Below, piece by piece: positions 26,514 through 33,536 of a stretch of 64,000 nucleotides of DNA. This stretch comes from Desulfosarcina widdelii (lineage in GTDB: Bacteria > Desulfobacterota > Desulfobacteria > Desulfobacterales > Desulfosarcinaceae), in assembly GCF_009688965.1 (NCBI RefSeq), contig NZ_AP021875.1:2232001-2296000 (forward strand), written 5' to 3'. Below the pieces are notes generated by a model that made no database searches, was not told the origin of the DNA, and was given only the letters and a program-made list of their open reading frames with translations. The number at the start of each line of letters is the position of its first letter. The first letter of the stretch is position 1. The translations under genes were made by a program, and so were the position numbers.

Positions 26514-26813
26514 TTATTCTATCCCCATCAATTTCATTGTGGCAGCAGCCCCTGATGCAAGCTTCAATGAATATCGAAAATCCGGTACGCCATAAAAGAC
26601 CATGTATAGATTTGCAATTGCTTCGTTTGCCTCACCAGCTTTAGTTTTATCATATTTGAATATCGTAATAGCTGTAATCCCATCATCCCCATCAGGATAC
26701 GTATATGGACCAATCATTTCTACAAAATCAGGAAGTGGTTGCACCTTAAGAAAACGTTTACCTAATTCATTAGCGGATTCTGTAGTCCATTTTGAAATGC
26801 CTATGGTAATCAT
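26514..26813 (-). CDS. Hypothetical protein, 99 residues, first gene after the c-di-GMP riboswitch
   Basis: A small, probably ferredoxin-like-fold protein (MITIGISKWTTESANELGKRFLKV...VEMIGPYTYPDGDDGITAITIFKYD). I recognise no named family. A strong ribosome site (AGAGGAGGTAAATGGA) lies just upstream. The leader of about 250 nt contains the riboswitch and its terminator, so expression should depend on c-di-GMP. Confidence 0.7.
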   Translation of the reverse strand: MITIGISKWTTESANELGKRFLKVQPLPDFVEMIGPYTYPDGDDGITAITIFKYDKTKAGEANEAIANLYMVFYGVPDFRYSLKLASGAAATMKLMGIE

Positions 26814-26908
26814 TCCATTTACCTCCTCTAATTTTCAGATTTTCTTTTTGATGTAGGCATTTATGCAAATTTTTATATTTAGAGGCACCACCTCCTCTCA
26901 GTTAAAAC

Positions 26909-26966
26909 AAAAAAGCCGAACTGCTCCGTAAGTGACTTTGACGATGTCACCCTCGGCAGCCCGGCT
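26909..26966 (-). terminator. Riboswitch-controlled intrinsic terminator
   Basis: On the minus strand AGCCGGGCTGC pairs with GCAGTTCGGCT, with an inner GTGAC/GTCAC stem, followed by six U residues. The 5' arm is also the 3' end of the aptamer, so terminator and aptamer structures exclude each other. Confidence 0.75.
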
Positions 26967-27060
26967 GTCTCAGACTAACCCAGATTCAAAAATATCAGCG
27001 ACGCAACGAGATCATGGAGACCCGTGGTTTTCCGCCCCTATTTTGCAATGGGTTTGGCTT
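26953..27060 (-). ncRNA. c-di-GMP-I (GEMM) riboswitch aptamer
   Basis: Minus-strand RNA reads GCCAAACC, a P2 hairpin with CATTGCAAAATAG, then GGGGCGGAAAACCACGGGTC, a long P3 arm, and AGACAGCCGGGCTGCCGA. This follows the GEMM-I layout (GGCAAACC...ACGCAAAGCCACGGGTCT...AGACAGCCGGGTTGCC). Deviations are GCC for GGC in the first strand and CGGAAAACC for CGCAAAGCC, so ligand affinity may be altered. A consensus promoter lies just upstream and an overlapping terminator just downstream. The ligand is inferred from the motif. Confidence 0.68.
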
Positions 27061-27087
27061 TTCACGAAAAATAGATTGGACAAATGA

Positions 27088-27116
27088 ATTTAACAACGGT
27101 TTTGGGATAATGTCAA
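27088..27116 (-). promoter_or_regulatory. Sigma-70 promoter for the riboswitch operon
   Basis: The minus strand has TTGACA (27116-27111), a 17-base spacer and TTAAAT (27093-27088). Transcription would start near 27081, about 20 bases before the aptamer. Confidence 0.65.
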
Positions 27117-27172
27117 TTATTCAATTTTGGGAATAGATGGTTTTGAGCGACCGCACTAAAGCAAAAGTCAAA

Positions 27173-27250
27173 ATACGGATTAGTAAATGGATACATGGCA
27201 ATACGGCCGACCCTGAAAACCTGTATTGCCATCTATCTGACAGAATTGTC
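27173..27250 (+). repeat. Dispersed repeat module A, copy 3
   Basis: AAATGGATACATGGCAATACGG and ATCTATCTGACA match the copy near 25250. Plus-strand reading gives KWIHGNTADPENL, ended by TAA after about 20 more codons. Confidence 0.55.
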
Positions 27251-27337
27251 ACTTTGTGGTAATAGCAGAACCAAATCCGGATATGGGGCGAATTTGATTT
27301 TTAGAGTCCGGGTGTTCTGCATCCTTGTGCGACATCG

Positions 27338-28354
27338 CTAATTATGGCACAAGTTTCGATTTAAATGGGGTGACACTTTTTCGGGTTTACGGATGATGAT
27401 CATCCGTTTGCGCTCCATCCATTTCCTGGCCGATACGCGCCATGCGGTCGGATCGATCTCATTTTTCCCGGCACGCTGAGAGATGTCAAGGGCCAGATCA
27501 AAGATCCAGTCATACGCCTCCTTTCGTTGACGTTTCGTACAGCGCAACCGCGATGACGAAAAATAAGCCCGGCAGGCGTTCTTGCCGGACAGGCTGCGCC
27601 GGGGAAGGTGGTTCCATGCATGAGCGGCGTTGTCCACCTGCAGGGCCAGTTCCTTTCTCGTATCGGCGGCGTGCTTCCATTTCCTCAACCAGGTTTTCAC
27701 CTCCCCCTGGCTGTGTTCGATGGCCCCGTTGTAGCTGGGCGTGTAAAAGGGGCTGTTGATCGGGATGACCATATGTTCTTCCAAAAGCGCGTTCACAGAC
27801 ACATGGTTCAGGTTGCCGGCGTTGTCCCGCTTGATGAACAGCGGTGGTCCGAAGCGGCAAAAGTGCCGGGACAGATGACCGGCGATCTCCTCCCCGCAGG
27901 GTTCGGCCGAACCGGTCAGGGGTGCGAACTTGTAACGGGAGCACAAGTCCTGGACGTTCTGGACATGGCAATCCCGGTACTCCAGACCGTCCATTGCCCA
28001 TGACAGATCCGGCTTCAGCCAGACCACCTGGCACGGCTTTGCGTTGGTGGCCGACCGAACTTCCCGGACCAGTTCATTCAGTTCCCTGCGGGAGATGCTC
28101 TCGGCGTGGGCGTCATGAAGTCTACCGGTACCGCGGCTGCGTTTGCGGCCGTGATCCAGATCCCGGATCTGTTGCTTCAACCCGGCCAGATTCAACGGCC
28201 GAACCTTTTTCGGGCCGCGTTTTTCCAAGGCAGAATGCCCGCTGGCAATCCGCTGTTTCCAGCGCATCAGGGTTCGATAGCGCAGCCCCACCTGGGCCGC
28301 ACAGCAGGCATACGACAGCGAGAATTTCGTTTTGGCATCCTCGATCATGGCCAC
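27338..28354 (-). CDS. Second DDE (rve) transposase of the two-transposase element
   Basis: A 338-residue protein. An N-terminal HTH region (FSLSYACCAAQVGLRYRTLMRWKQR) precedes an integrase core with Asp in LSWAMDGLEY, Asp in LFIKRDNAGN and Glu in YNGAIEHSQGEVKTW. The last residues are encoded by the terminal repeat and the stop lies a few bases outside it. It overlaps the upstream frame by a few bases. No MuB/TniB-type ATPase is present. Its role relative to the first transposase is unknown. Confidence 0.75.
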   Translation of the reverse strand: MAMIEDAKTKFSLSYACCAAQVGLRYRTLMRWKQRIASGHSALEKRGPKKVRPLNLAGLKQQIRDLDHGRKRSRGTGRLHDAHAESISRRELNELVREVRSATNAKPCQVVWLKPDLSWAMDGLEYRDCHVQNVQDLCSRYKFAPLTGSAEPCGEEIAGHLSRHFCRFGPPLFIKRDNAGNLNHVSVNALLEEHMVIPINSPFYTPSYNGAIEHSQGEVKTWLRKWKHAADTRKELALQVDNAAHAWNHLPRRSLSGKNACRAYFSSSRLRCTKRQRKEAYDWIFDLALDISQRAGKNEIDPTAWRVSARKWMERKRMIIIRKPEKVSPHLNRNLCHN

Positions 28355-30192
28355 CGCCTGTCGGATGCGCTCATTTTTTTTTCGCCCGGTCGCTGCCGGT
28401 TGAAGGAAGCTTGAGATCCATCAGCACGTCCTTGAGTGCCATTTTGTGGTTCAGCAGGTCGATCTGCCGGTTGGCTTCCCCGAGCTGCTTCTCCAGCCAT
28501 TGGCGATGGTCGTCGGCAGGGTGCGGCGGTCGTCCCGGCAGCTGGTCGGTCACACTGTCCAGAAGGGCGGACAGTCCCCGCTGCTCCCACTTGTAGAACG
28601 TTTTGCGTGAGACCCCCAGGCGGTCGGCGGCCTGGCCGGCAGTCAGCAGGCCGCAGCGGACCTTCATGATCATCTCGGCTCTGCGCCGCGCCGTCTGACG
28701 GGTCGATGGTTGTTTGGCCATAGGTGTCCTCGCCTATCCGGCCGCAGCTGCCTTCTGGATCGATTGGAGACGCTTTTCCAACTTGCCGGGTTCGCTCAGC
28801 TTCTTTTCGATCAGCCGTGACAACCGCTGGTTGATCGGCGGCAGCGGATCCTTCTTGTTTGGGTCCAGGGCCTTGAGCATCCCCTCGATGGCCAGGTTCT
28901 GCCACTGCCCCAACAGCGTCGGGCTGATCGACAGTTCCTGACACACCTGGGCGCTCGTGCGGCGCTCGCTCCAGATCGACAACACGGCCGTAATTTTCTG
29001 CTGCGGATCGAATACTCTGCGGATTCGTTGGTTTGTCTTCATGATCTATATCCTTTCTTGCATCGTACACAAGTTCTTTTTCGTGACTGGCTTCGTCTAC
29101 CAGCATCCTGACCTTACCCTTTTCGGCACGGATGACCACCGACTGGCCGCCCATGCGGCCGACCATGTAAAACGGATCCACCGGTCGACCCCGGAGGGCC
29201 AGCTCCAGCACGTTCTCCTCGAGGCCGCGCTGCAGGGTCTTTTTCAGGTCGTGGGCGATCTCGAAAAAGCGATCGGCCGGGCAAAGGCCGCCGATGCCCT
29301 GGTGGGGGCGCTTGTGGTTGTAATAGTTGATCCAAAAAGAAGTCCGTTCCACCGCCTGCGCGAAGCTGTCGAACTGCGCCCGCTGAAGGAACTCGCCCAG
29401 GATCGATTTCCAGAAGCGTTCGATCTTGCCCAGCGTCATGGGATGATGGGGGCGGGAACGGATGTGTTTGACGCGGTCTTTTTTCATCTCCCGTTCGAAG
29501 CGGGTCTTGCCGCGCCAGTTCGTATACTGGCGACCGTTATCGGTGAGCATCTCTTTGGGAACCCCGTACTCGGCCACGCCCCGGCGGTAGGTCTCCAGCA
29601 CGTGCTCGGCGGTCTGGCTGCGGTACAGTCCCAGGGCGGTGATGTAACGGCTGTAGTCGTCCATGAAGCCGATCAGGTAGGCGTTACGACCCGCCAGGCG
29701 GAAGGTCATGATGTCGCTCTGCCACATCTGGTTGGGACGGGCGCGTTCGAAAAACCGGGGCTTGGGCGGATTCCTTACCGGTTTGCGTTTCGCCTTGTTC
29801 ACCATCCCCTTTTCGGATAAGGTTTTGTGGACGGTGCTCTGGCTGGTGGGAATCAGGAAAAACCGTTTGAGAACGTCGGCGATGCGCCTGGCACCGTACT
29901 CCGGATGCGACTTCTTGACGGCGATCGCCCGTTCCTGGATCTCTGGCGTTACGGAAGGCTTGCCGCCCGGCCGAGGCTTCGGCGTCAGCCCTTCGACACC
30001 GCCTTGCCGGTAGGCGGAAACCCAGCGCTGGATCGAGTGTTTGCTGATGCCGAACTCCGTGCTGATCAGTGCGGCACTGTAGCCTTCCTCCAGGAAGAGC
30101 TTGACGATCCGGAGGCGGAACTCGACGGGGTAGGCCAACGTCCGTGAAGAACGTTTCCTATCCCCTCCGGCTTTCCGTTTTTTCTTTTTCAT
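28345..30192 (-). CDS. First DDE transposase (IS481-like) with an overprinted long 3' frame
   Basis: The frame is 615 codons, but only the first 390 or so look like protein. They have an HTH (RLRIVKLFLEEGYSAALISTEFGISKHSIQRWVSAYR), an rve core with Asp in QMWQSDIMTF, Asp in MLTDNGRQY and Glu in LGKIERFWKSIL, and YNHKRPHQGIGG. After about residue 390 the translation is a Pro/Gly/Asp-rich sequence on top of the two HTH genes, so it is likely not the true product. A frameshift or an end not visible here is possible. GGAGAT precedes the ATG. Confidence 0.7.
   Translation of the reverse strand: MKKKKRKAGGDRKRSSRTLAYPVEFRLRIVKLFLEEGYSAALISTEFGISKHSIQRWVSAYRQGGVEGLTPKPRPGGKPSVTPEIQERAIAVKKSHPEYGARRIADVLKRFFLIPTSQSTVHKTLSEKGMVNKAKRKPVRNPPKPRFFERARPNQMWQSDIMTFRLAGRNAYLIGFMDDYSRYITALGLYRSQTAEHVLETYRRGVAEYGVPKEMLTDNGRQYTNWRGKTRFEREMKKDRVKHIRSRPHHPMTLGKIERFWKSILGEFLQRAQFDSFAQAVERTSFWINYYNHKRPHQGIGGLCPADRFFEIAHDLKKTLQRGLEENVLELALRGRPVDPFYMVGRMGGQSVVIRAEKGKVRMLVDEASHEKELVYDARKDIDHEDKPTNPQSIRSAAENYGRVVDLERAPHERPGVSGTVDQPDAVGAVAEPGHRGDAQGPGPKQEGSAAADQPAVVTADRKEAERTRQVGKASPIDPEGSCGRIGEDTYGQTTIDPSDGAAQSRDDHEGPLRPADCRPGRRPPGGLTQNVLQVGAAGTVRPSGQCDRPAAGTTAAPCRRPSPMAGEAARGSQPADRPAEPQNGTQGRADGSQASFNRQRPGEKKMSASDRRWP
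28371..28721 (-). CDS. Helix-turn-helix protein of the two-transposase element (116 residues)
   Basis: A basic protein with an HTH_28-type domain (RRRAEMIMKVRCGLLTAGQAADRLGVSRKTFYKWEQRGL) and a coiled-coil tail (WLEKQLGEANRQIDLLNHKMALKDVLMDL), like OrfA-type proteins that pair with an rve protein. It sits directly before the second DDE gene and probably partners it. It overlaps an unused frame of the first transposase ORF. Confidence 0.7.
   Translation of the reverse strand: MAKQPSTRQTARRRAEMIMKVRCGLLTAGQAADRLGVSRKTFYKWEQRGLSALLDSVTDQLPGRPPHPADDHRQWLEKQLGEANRQIDLLNHKMALKDVLMDLKLPSTGSDRAKKK
28734..29042 (-). CDS. Helix-turn-helix protein of the two-transposase element (102 residues)
   Basis: An OrfA-like protein with VFDPQQKITAVLSIWSERRTSAQVCQELSISPTLLGQWQNLAIEGM and a C-terminal helix ending IQKAAAAG. 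It is in the same frame as the following HTH gene, 12 nt apart, and starts inside the 3' part of the first transposase frame. Probably a DNA-binding subunit of the transposition machinery. Confidence 0.65.
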   Translation of the reverse strand: MKTNQRIRRVFDPQQKITAVLSIWSERRTSAQVCQELSISPTLLGQWQNLAIEGMLKALDPNKKDPLPPINQRLSRLIEKKLSEPGKLEKRLQSIQKAAAAG

Positions 30193-30289
30193 TGGGTGAT
30201 CTCCTTTCTGTGTAATTGGTTTTTACACTCAGGAGTGTCACCCCATTTTTTCAATTTCGGTGTGCCATTAACTGGAAATTAGGACAAAA

Positions 30290-31207
30290 ATGAAAATGAT
30301 ATTTTCCGTTTTTGGACTATTATTACTTGCTTTGATTGGTATCTACTATTTATTTAATCCAGAGACAAAAGACCTCAATGATGTTGAGAGAAAAAAATTA
30401 GGCGGTACATACATTAGGCTTTCAAACGGTATCACGCACTATAAATTAGAGGGACCAGATAATGGAGAGTTAGTTGTTCTTGTTCACGGAGGGACAGTTC
30501 CACTATGGACCTGGGACAAACAAATTCAACCACTAAAGGAACAGGACTATCGAATCCTCAGATATGACATGTATGGCAGAGGATATTCGGACCGCCCTAA
30601 CGTAGTATATGACCAACAGTTATATCGGGCACAACTTTTGGAACTGCTTGATAAACTTGGATTAAAAAAACCATTCGACTTGATAGGATTATCCCTTGGC
30701 GGAGGAATTGCCACTACTTTTACTGCCCATCATCCTGAAAGAGTTCGAAACCTTGTTTTAATCTCACCACTGATTAATGATTTCAAAGTTCCTTTTTTTG
30801 TTCAAATACCTATCGTTAGAGAATTCATTACACGATTGGCAGGTATTAAGATAATAACAAATCGATTTATTTCTTTGTTTGAAGGTAGTCCAGAGGCCAA
30901 AAAATATTTACAGCTATTTACAGAGCAAACGACTTACAAGGGATTCCAAAGGTCTCTATTATCCATGCTCAGAAACGATGCTATCTCTGGAGATTACAGC
31001 CCTTCCTATCAGAGCGTGGGTGAACAAGATAGAAAAGTGTTTTTAATCTGGGGAAATGAAGATGAAGAAGTCACTAAGACCATGATTGATCGAATTAAAT
31101 CCTTGATGCCCGATCTTGAATTCAAACCAGTTGAAAAAGCTGGCCATGGTGTTCTTTTTCAAAAACCGTATGTTATCAATGAGTTGATCACCCGTTGTTT
31201 AAAATGA
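30290..31207 (+). CDS. Membrane-anchored alpha/beta hydrolase
   Basis: A 305-residue protein with an N-terminal membrane helix (MIFSVFGLLLLALIGIYYLF). The alpha/beta hydrolase fold follows: the oxyanion-hole segment VLVHGGTVPLWTW, the nucleophile elbow IGLSLGGGIA with Ser, the acid in WGNEDEEV, and the His in KAGHGVLFQKP. All three catalytic residues are present, so it is probably active; the substrate is unknown. The start is 22 bases beyond the end of the two-transposase element. AT-rich composition differs from the element. Confidence 0.88.
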   Translation: MKMIFSVFGLLLLALIGIYYLFNPETKDLNDVERKKLGGTYIRLSNGITHYKLEGPDNGELVVLVHGGTVPLWTWDKQIQPLKEQDYRILRYDMYGRGYSDRPNVVYDQQLYRAQLLELLDKLGLKKPFDLIGLSLGGGIATTFTAHHPERVRNLVLISPLINDFKVPFFVQIPIVREFITRLAGIKIITNRFISLFEGSPEAKKYLQLFTEQTTYKGFQRSLLSMLRNDAISGDYSPSYQSVGEQDRKVFLIWGNEDEEVTKTMIDRIKSLMPDLEFKPVEKAGHGVLFQKPYVINELITRCLK

Positions 31208-31216
31208 AAATAAAAA

Positions 31217-31384
31217 CTGATCTGCCCATTCTGCCGACAGTCTGACATCCAAGACAATCCGGTAAAGACAGAGTGCCCTTCCTGTTATACGGCATTCGAG
31301 ATTGATGACCAGAGCGAATGCGTGCTCGTTGATATGGAGCTATTCAAGATACCAAACCTGTCGATTCATAATCTGGTCACATGA
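31217..31384 (+). pseudogene. Zinc-ribbon fragment lacking a start codon
   Basis: The plus-strand frame reads LICPFCRQSDIQDNPVKTECPSCYTAFEIDDQSECVLVDMEL and stops at 31384. CPFC and CPSC would hold one metal ion. A stop lies directly upstream and only a CTG could start it, so the ATG appears to be lost. It resembles the N-terminus of longer small zinc-finger proteins. Confidence 0.4.
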
Positions 31385-31452
31385 GTAAATTTTCGTCCAT
31401 CAAAAATTTTACCAGATAGAGGTTAACAGGGGCAGGTACGGGAGAATCTGAG

Positions 31453-31773
31453 CTATGTGAATATTTGGTGGCGATAAGGTGTAAGGGGAATGGTTGTTGT
31501 GTTGTGCGTTAGCCAGTGCGGACTATAGCGGTTGGCAACCGTGCTCTTCAAAACTTCAAGTATTGTTATGGCTGGTTCTATTCGTGAGGGCTGATATACC
31601 TTAATATCTAAATCAGTACCTGCCTTTAGGGCACCTTCGACAACAGTTGTCCAAAAAACCGCTTTGGTCCCCTTTGGTATGACCAGCACTTTCACATCTG
31701 CGAAAACTGTTGATGAAACGGATAACAGGACGGCCAGGAATACAACCATTGTTCGAATCAGGAGTTTATTCAT
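31453..31773 (-). pseudogene. RbsB-like periplasmic binding protein, N-terminal fragment
   Basis: A signal peptide (MNKLLIRTMVVFLAVLLSVSSTVFA) is followed by VKVLVIPKGTKAVFWTTVVEGALKAG, typical for the start of sugar-binding proteins of the RbsB class. Similarity ends at about residue 78; the rest (RYSPHWLTHNTTTIPLTP...) is unrelated. The protein should be about 300 residues, so this is a truncated remnant joined to other DNA. Confidence 0.65.
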
Positions 31774-31840
31774 GGGGGAACTCCAGTTCAGATTGGCTTC
31801 TCCTCAATCTTCAGATTGTCTTTTTTTGTTTCGCACGCAG

Positions 31841-32245
31841 TTATTCTCTTGAAGGCAATGGTGTTGGTTTAGGAGGTTTAGGTTTGCCACCGGGAGGTCT
31901 GCCAGGAGGGCGCTGTCCTGGAGGTTTGCCCGGAGGCCTTATTCCAGGGGGCCTGCCTGCCGGAGGCGTGACTACTATTATGCCACGACTGTATCCATCG
32001 TCTTCTTCATCCTCCTGAATCTCATCTTCTTCTTCCGCCCGACGTTTTTCGGCCTCTATGCGTTCGGCATGCCTCTCCGCATGTTCAAGTTGTTTTTGCT
32101 GAATGTATTCATCCGCTTCTTTGACGGACTCTTCGACCATCTGGTCATATGCCCGACGGTGCTCATCAGTTGCCTGAGCATCTATGTGATCTATTGAGCT
32201 CATAAAAACGAGTACGATTATCATTGACCAGATTCTCACAGTCAA
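31841..32245 (-). CDS. Secreted acidic coiled-coil protein with proline/glycine-rich tail
   Basis: A 134-residue protein. A hydrophobic N-terminus (IWSMIIVLVFMSSIDHIDA) resembles a signal peptide. Residues 28-85 are a charged helix rich in Glu, Lys and Arg (HAERHAERIEAEKRRAEEEDEI). The C-terminal 45 residues are repeats of PPG with basic residues (GRPPGIRPPGKPPGQRPPG). Low-complexity tails of this kind occur in envelope-spanning or surface proteins. No family is recognised. The repeat could be length-variable. The whole lies in a decayed stretch but is intact. Confidence 0.5.
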   Translation of the reverse strand: MTVRIWSMIIVLVFMSSIDHIDAQATDEHRRAYDQMVEESVKEADEYIQQKQLEHAERHAERIEAEKRRAEEEDEIQEDEEDDGYSRGIIVVTPPAGRPPGIRPPGKPPGQRPPGRPPGGKPKPPKPTPLPSRE

Positions 32246-32278
32246 TCTCCTTGGGTTGTGCGCAAAAAGACGATGTAC

Positions 32279-32642
32279 CTAAGTTTGTCCGCCCTTTTTA
32301 AGGAACGTAGCAAACTTTTTATCTTCAATCATAATGTGGTCAAGCAGCCAATTTTTGATGAGTTTTATGACTTTAGTATTTAAAATAAGCTTCCCTTCTT
32401 GTGTTCCTCTTAAATATGAGTAAATCATAGTGCCAAAATCCTTATGCTTTCGACAGTGTTTTTACTATATCAGGGTAATTAATTTTTTCCAGATATTCTT
32501 CTTCAAACCTAAAATGTGTTAGTGCATATTCATGCATGGCGACTAAGGCTTCTCTGCAGATGTCATTGTAATCTAAATCATTTTTATTTAGCATGCGTTC
32601 GTGCCTTTTATTAGAGATTTCAATCCATTTTTTGTGTTGGTT
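32279..32642 (-). pseudogene. Bacteriohemerythrin, 5'-truncated and frameshifted
   Basis: The minus strand encodes NQHKKWIEISNKRHERML...HEYALTHFRFEEEYLEKINYPDIVKTLS, then a frameshift, then KHKDFGTMIYSYLRG...WLLDHIMIEDKKFATFLKK. These blocks carry the His/Glu residues of the hemerythrin di-iron site (QHKKW, HFRFEEE, DHIMIEDK). The N-terminus is replaced by another gene fragment at about 32643. The gene is therefore dead. Confidence 0.8.
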
Positions 32643-32947
32643 ACCGGGACTTCTACAAGGTTTGGGTGGTCCCGCAAGATCTCTTTATCGCGCAGGGCGC
32701 TGGCGTCGATAGTAAGATTATCTGCCCAAACAAGGTCTCGCTTGGGGGGCAGACATCTGAAAGTGACGGTTGCGCCGATGCGTCGGTATGCCTCGGTGAG
32801 AATGGCCTCCACCTCCGGCATATCGCACTGGTCTTCACCGATATGCCACAGGCCAATGACGAACATGTTCTGTTCACCTCCGGCAACGGCAGCGACGGGG
32901 TACAGACACAAGCAAATGGCTATGCCGCACACGATCAAGCGTTTCAT
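32643..32947 (-). pseudogene. Family 3 solute-binding protein, N-terminal fragment
   Basis: A signal peptide (MKRLIVCGIAICLCLYPVAAVAG) and the first 80 residues of a solute-binding domain (RCLPPKRDLVWADNLTIDASALRDKEILRDHPNLVEVPV) are present. At about 32643 the sequence switches to hemerythrin, so the frame continues only 17 unrelated residues to a stop. The protein is truncated to less than half its normal length. Confidence 0.7.
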
Positions 32948-33006
32948 TGAATAGAAACATACCACACCCTATGAAGAGCCACAACCGAAGGCTTAAGTGG
33001 CAATTG

Positions 33007-33020
33007 ACGCGGTTTCAAAC
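33007..33020. repeat. Second site of the GGTTTCAAAC repeat
   Basis: ACGCGGTTTCAAAC matches 19703-19716 beside the truncated integrase, and GGTTTCTAAATGG follows 11 bases later like a degenerate second unit. The two sites could mark ends of the accessory region at about 19.7 and 33.0 kb. Confidence 0.35.
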
Positions 33021-33055
33021 GGGGTGTAAATTGGTTTCTAAATGGAGACATAAAG

Positions 33056-33295
33056 ATGAACAGATTCCAGGCAATGGCACAGATAATGGCGGTTTTGTGT
33101 GAAAATAGTCGCCTGCAACCCGGGAGTCCGGAATACAGGGCGGCAAGGAAAATCGTCTCCAGGAAAATTGACCAGCTTGGTCCGAAAGTGGCCTTGGAAC
33201 AGGCCATAAAATGGAAGGGGCATATCCTGGATCAAGCCAGGATCGAGGACATGATTGAAGATTTGAAGGAAAAGTTCCCCTACCTCAATTTTTGA
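33056..33295 (+). CDS. Hypothetical small helical protein, 79 residues
   Basis: MNRFQAMAQIMAVLCENSRLQ...IEDLKEKFPYLNF is a basic, probably all-helical protein. GGAG lies eight bases upstream of the ATG. I know no function. It is the first intact gene after the decayed stretch, and the cyclase gene follows 240 bases later. Confidence 0.6.
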   Translation: MNRFQAMAQIMAVLCENSRLQPGSPEYRAARKIVSRKIDQLGPKVALEQAIKWKGHILDQARIEDMIEDLKEKFPYLNF

Positions 33296-33536
33296 CAACT
33301 CGCCGGCATCCCGCATCGTCCACTGTAGTTAAAGGCTTCCTGGTCTGGCATTTCACCCTGGCGTAACTTTATTTGGTTCGGTTTACCGTTCTGTTCTATT
33401 TTGATATATTATTTATTTAGCCTCCCTGCTTTGCGACAACAATCATTCAAATGATGATATACTGGTCGTCCGTTTCGTTTGATTTTCCGCCATTTTGAGA
33501 TCAGTTTGAATTGAACCTTCATGAAAGGCTGATTCC

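Larger units (their letters stand above)
27345..30267 (-). mobile_element. Unusual insertion element (about 2.9 kb) with two DDE transposases
   Basis: Both ends carry TGGCACA-N13-ATGGGGTGACACT, as inverted repeats at 27345-27377 and 30235-30267, so the element has TG...CA termini. TTA flanks both sides and could be a 3-bp target duplication. Inside are four open frames, all minus: an IS481-like rve transposase, two small HTH proteins and a second rve protein. Two different DDE proteins in one simple element is uncommon. Confidence 0.8.

Noticed and set aside
28345..29000. C-terminal 220 codons of the first transposase ORF as a real protein domain
   Set aside because: The translation is Pro/Gly/Asp-rich without fold, while two HTH genes with clear motifs occupy the other frame.
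18000..33000. Integron cassette array with attC sites
   Set aside because: GTTAGGC occurs a few times (18466, 25449 and nearby) but no matching RYYYAAC end, no consistent palindromic sites between genes and no IntI-type integrase.
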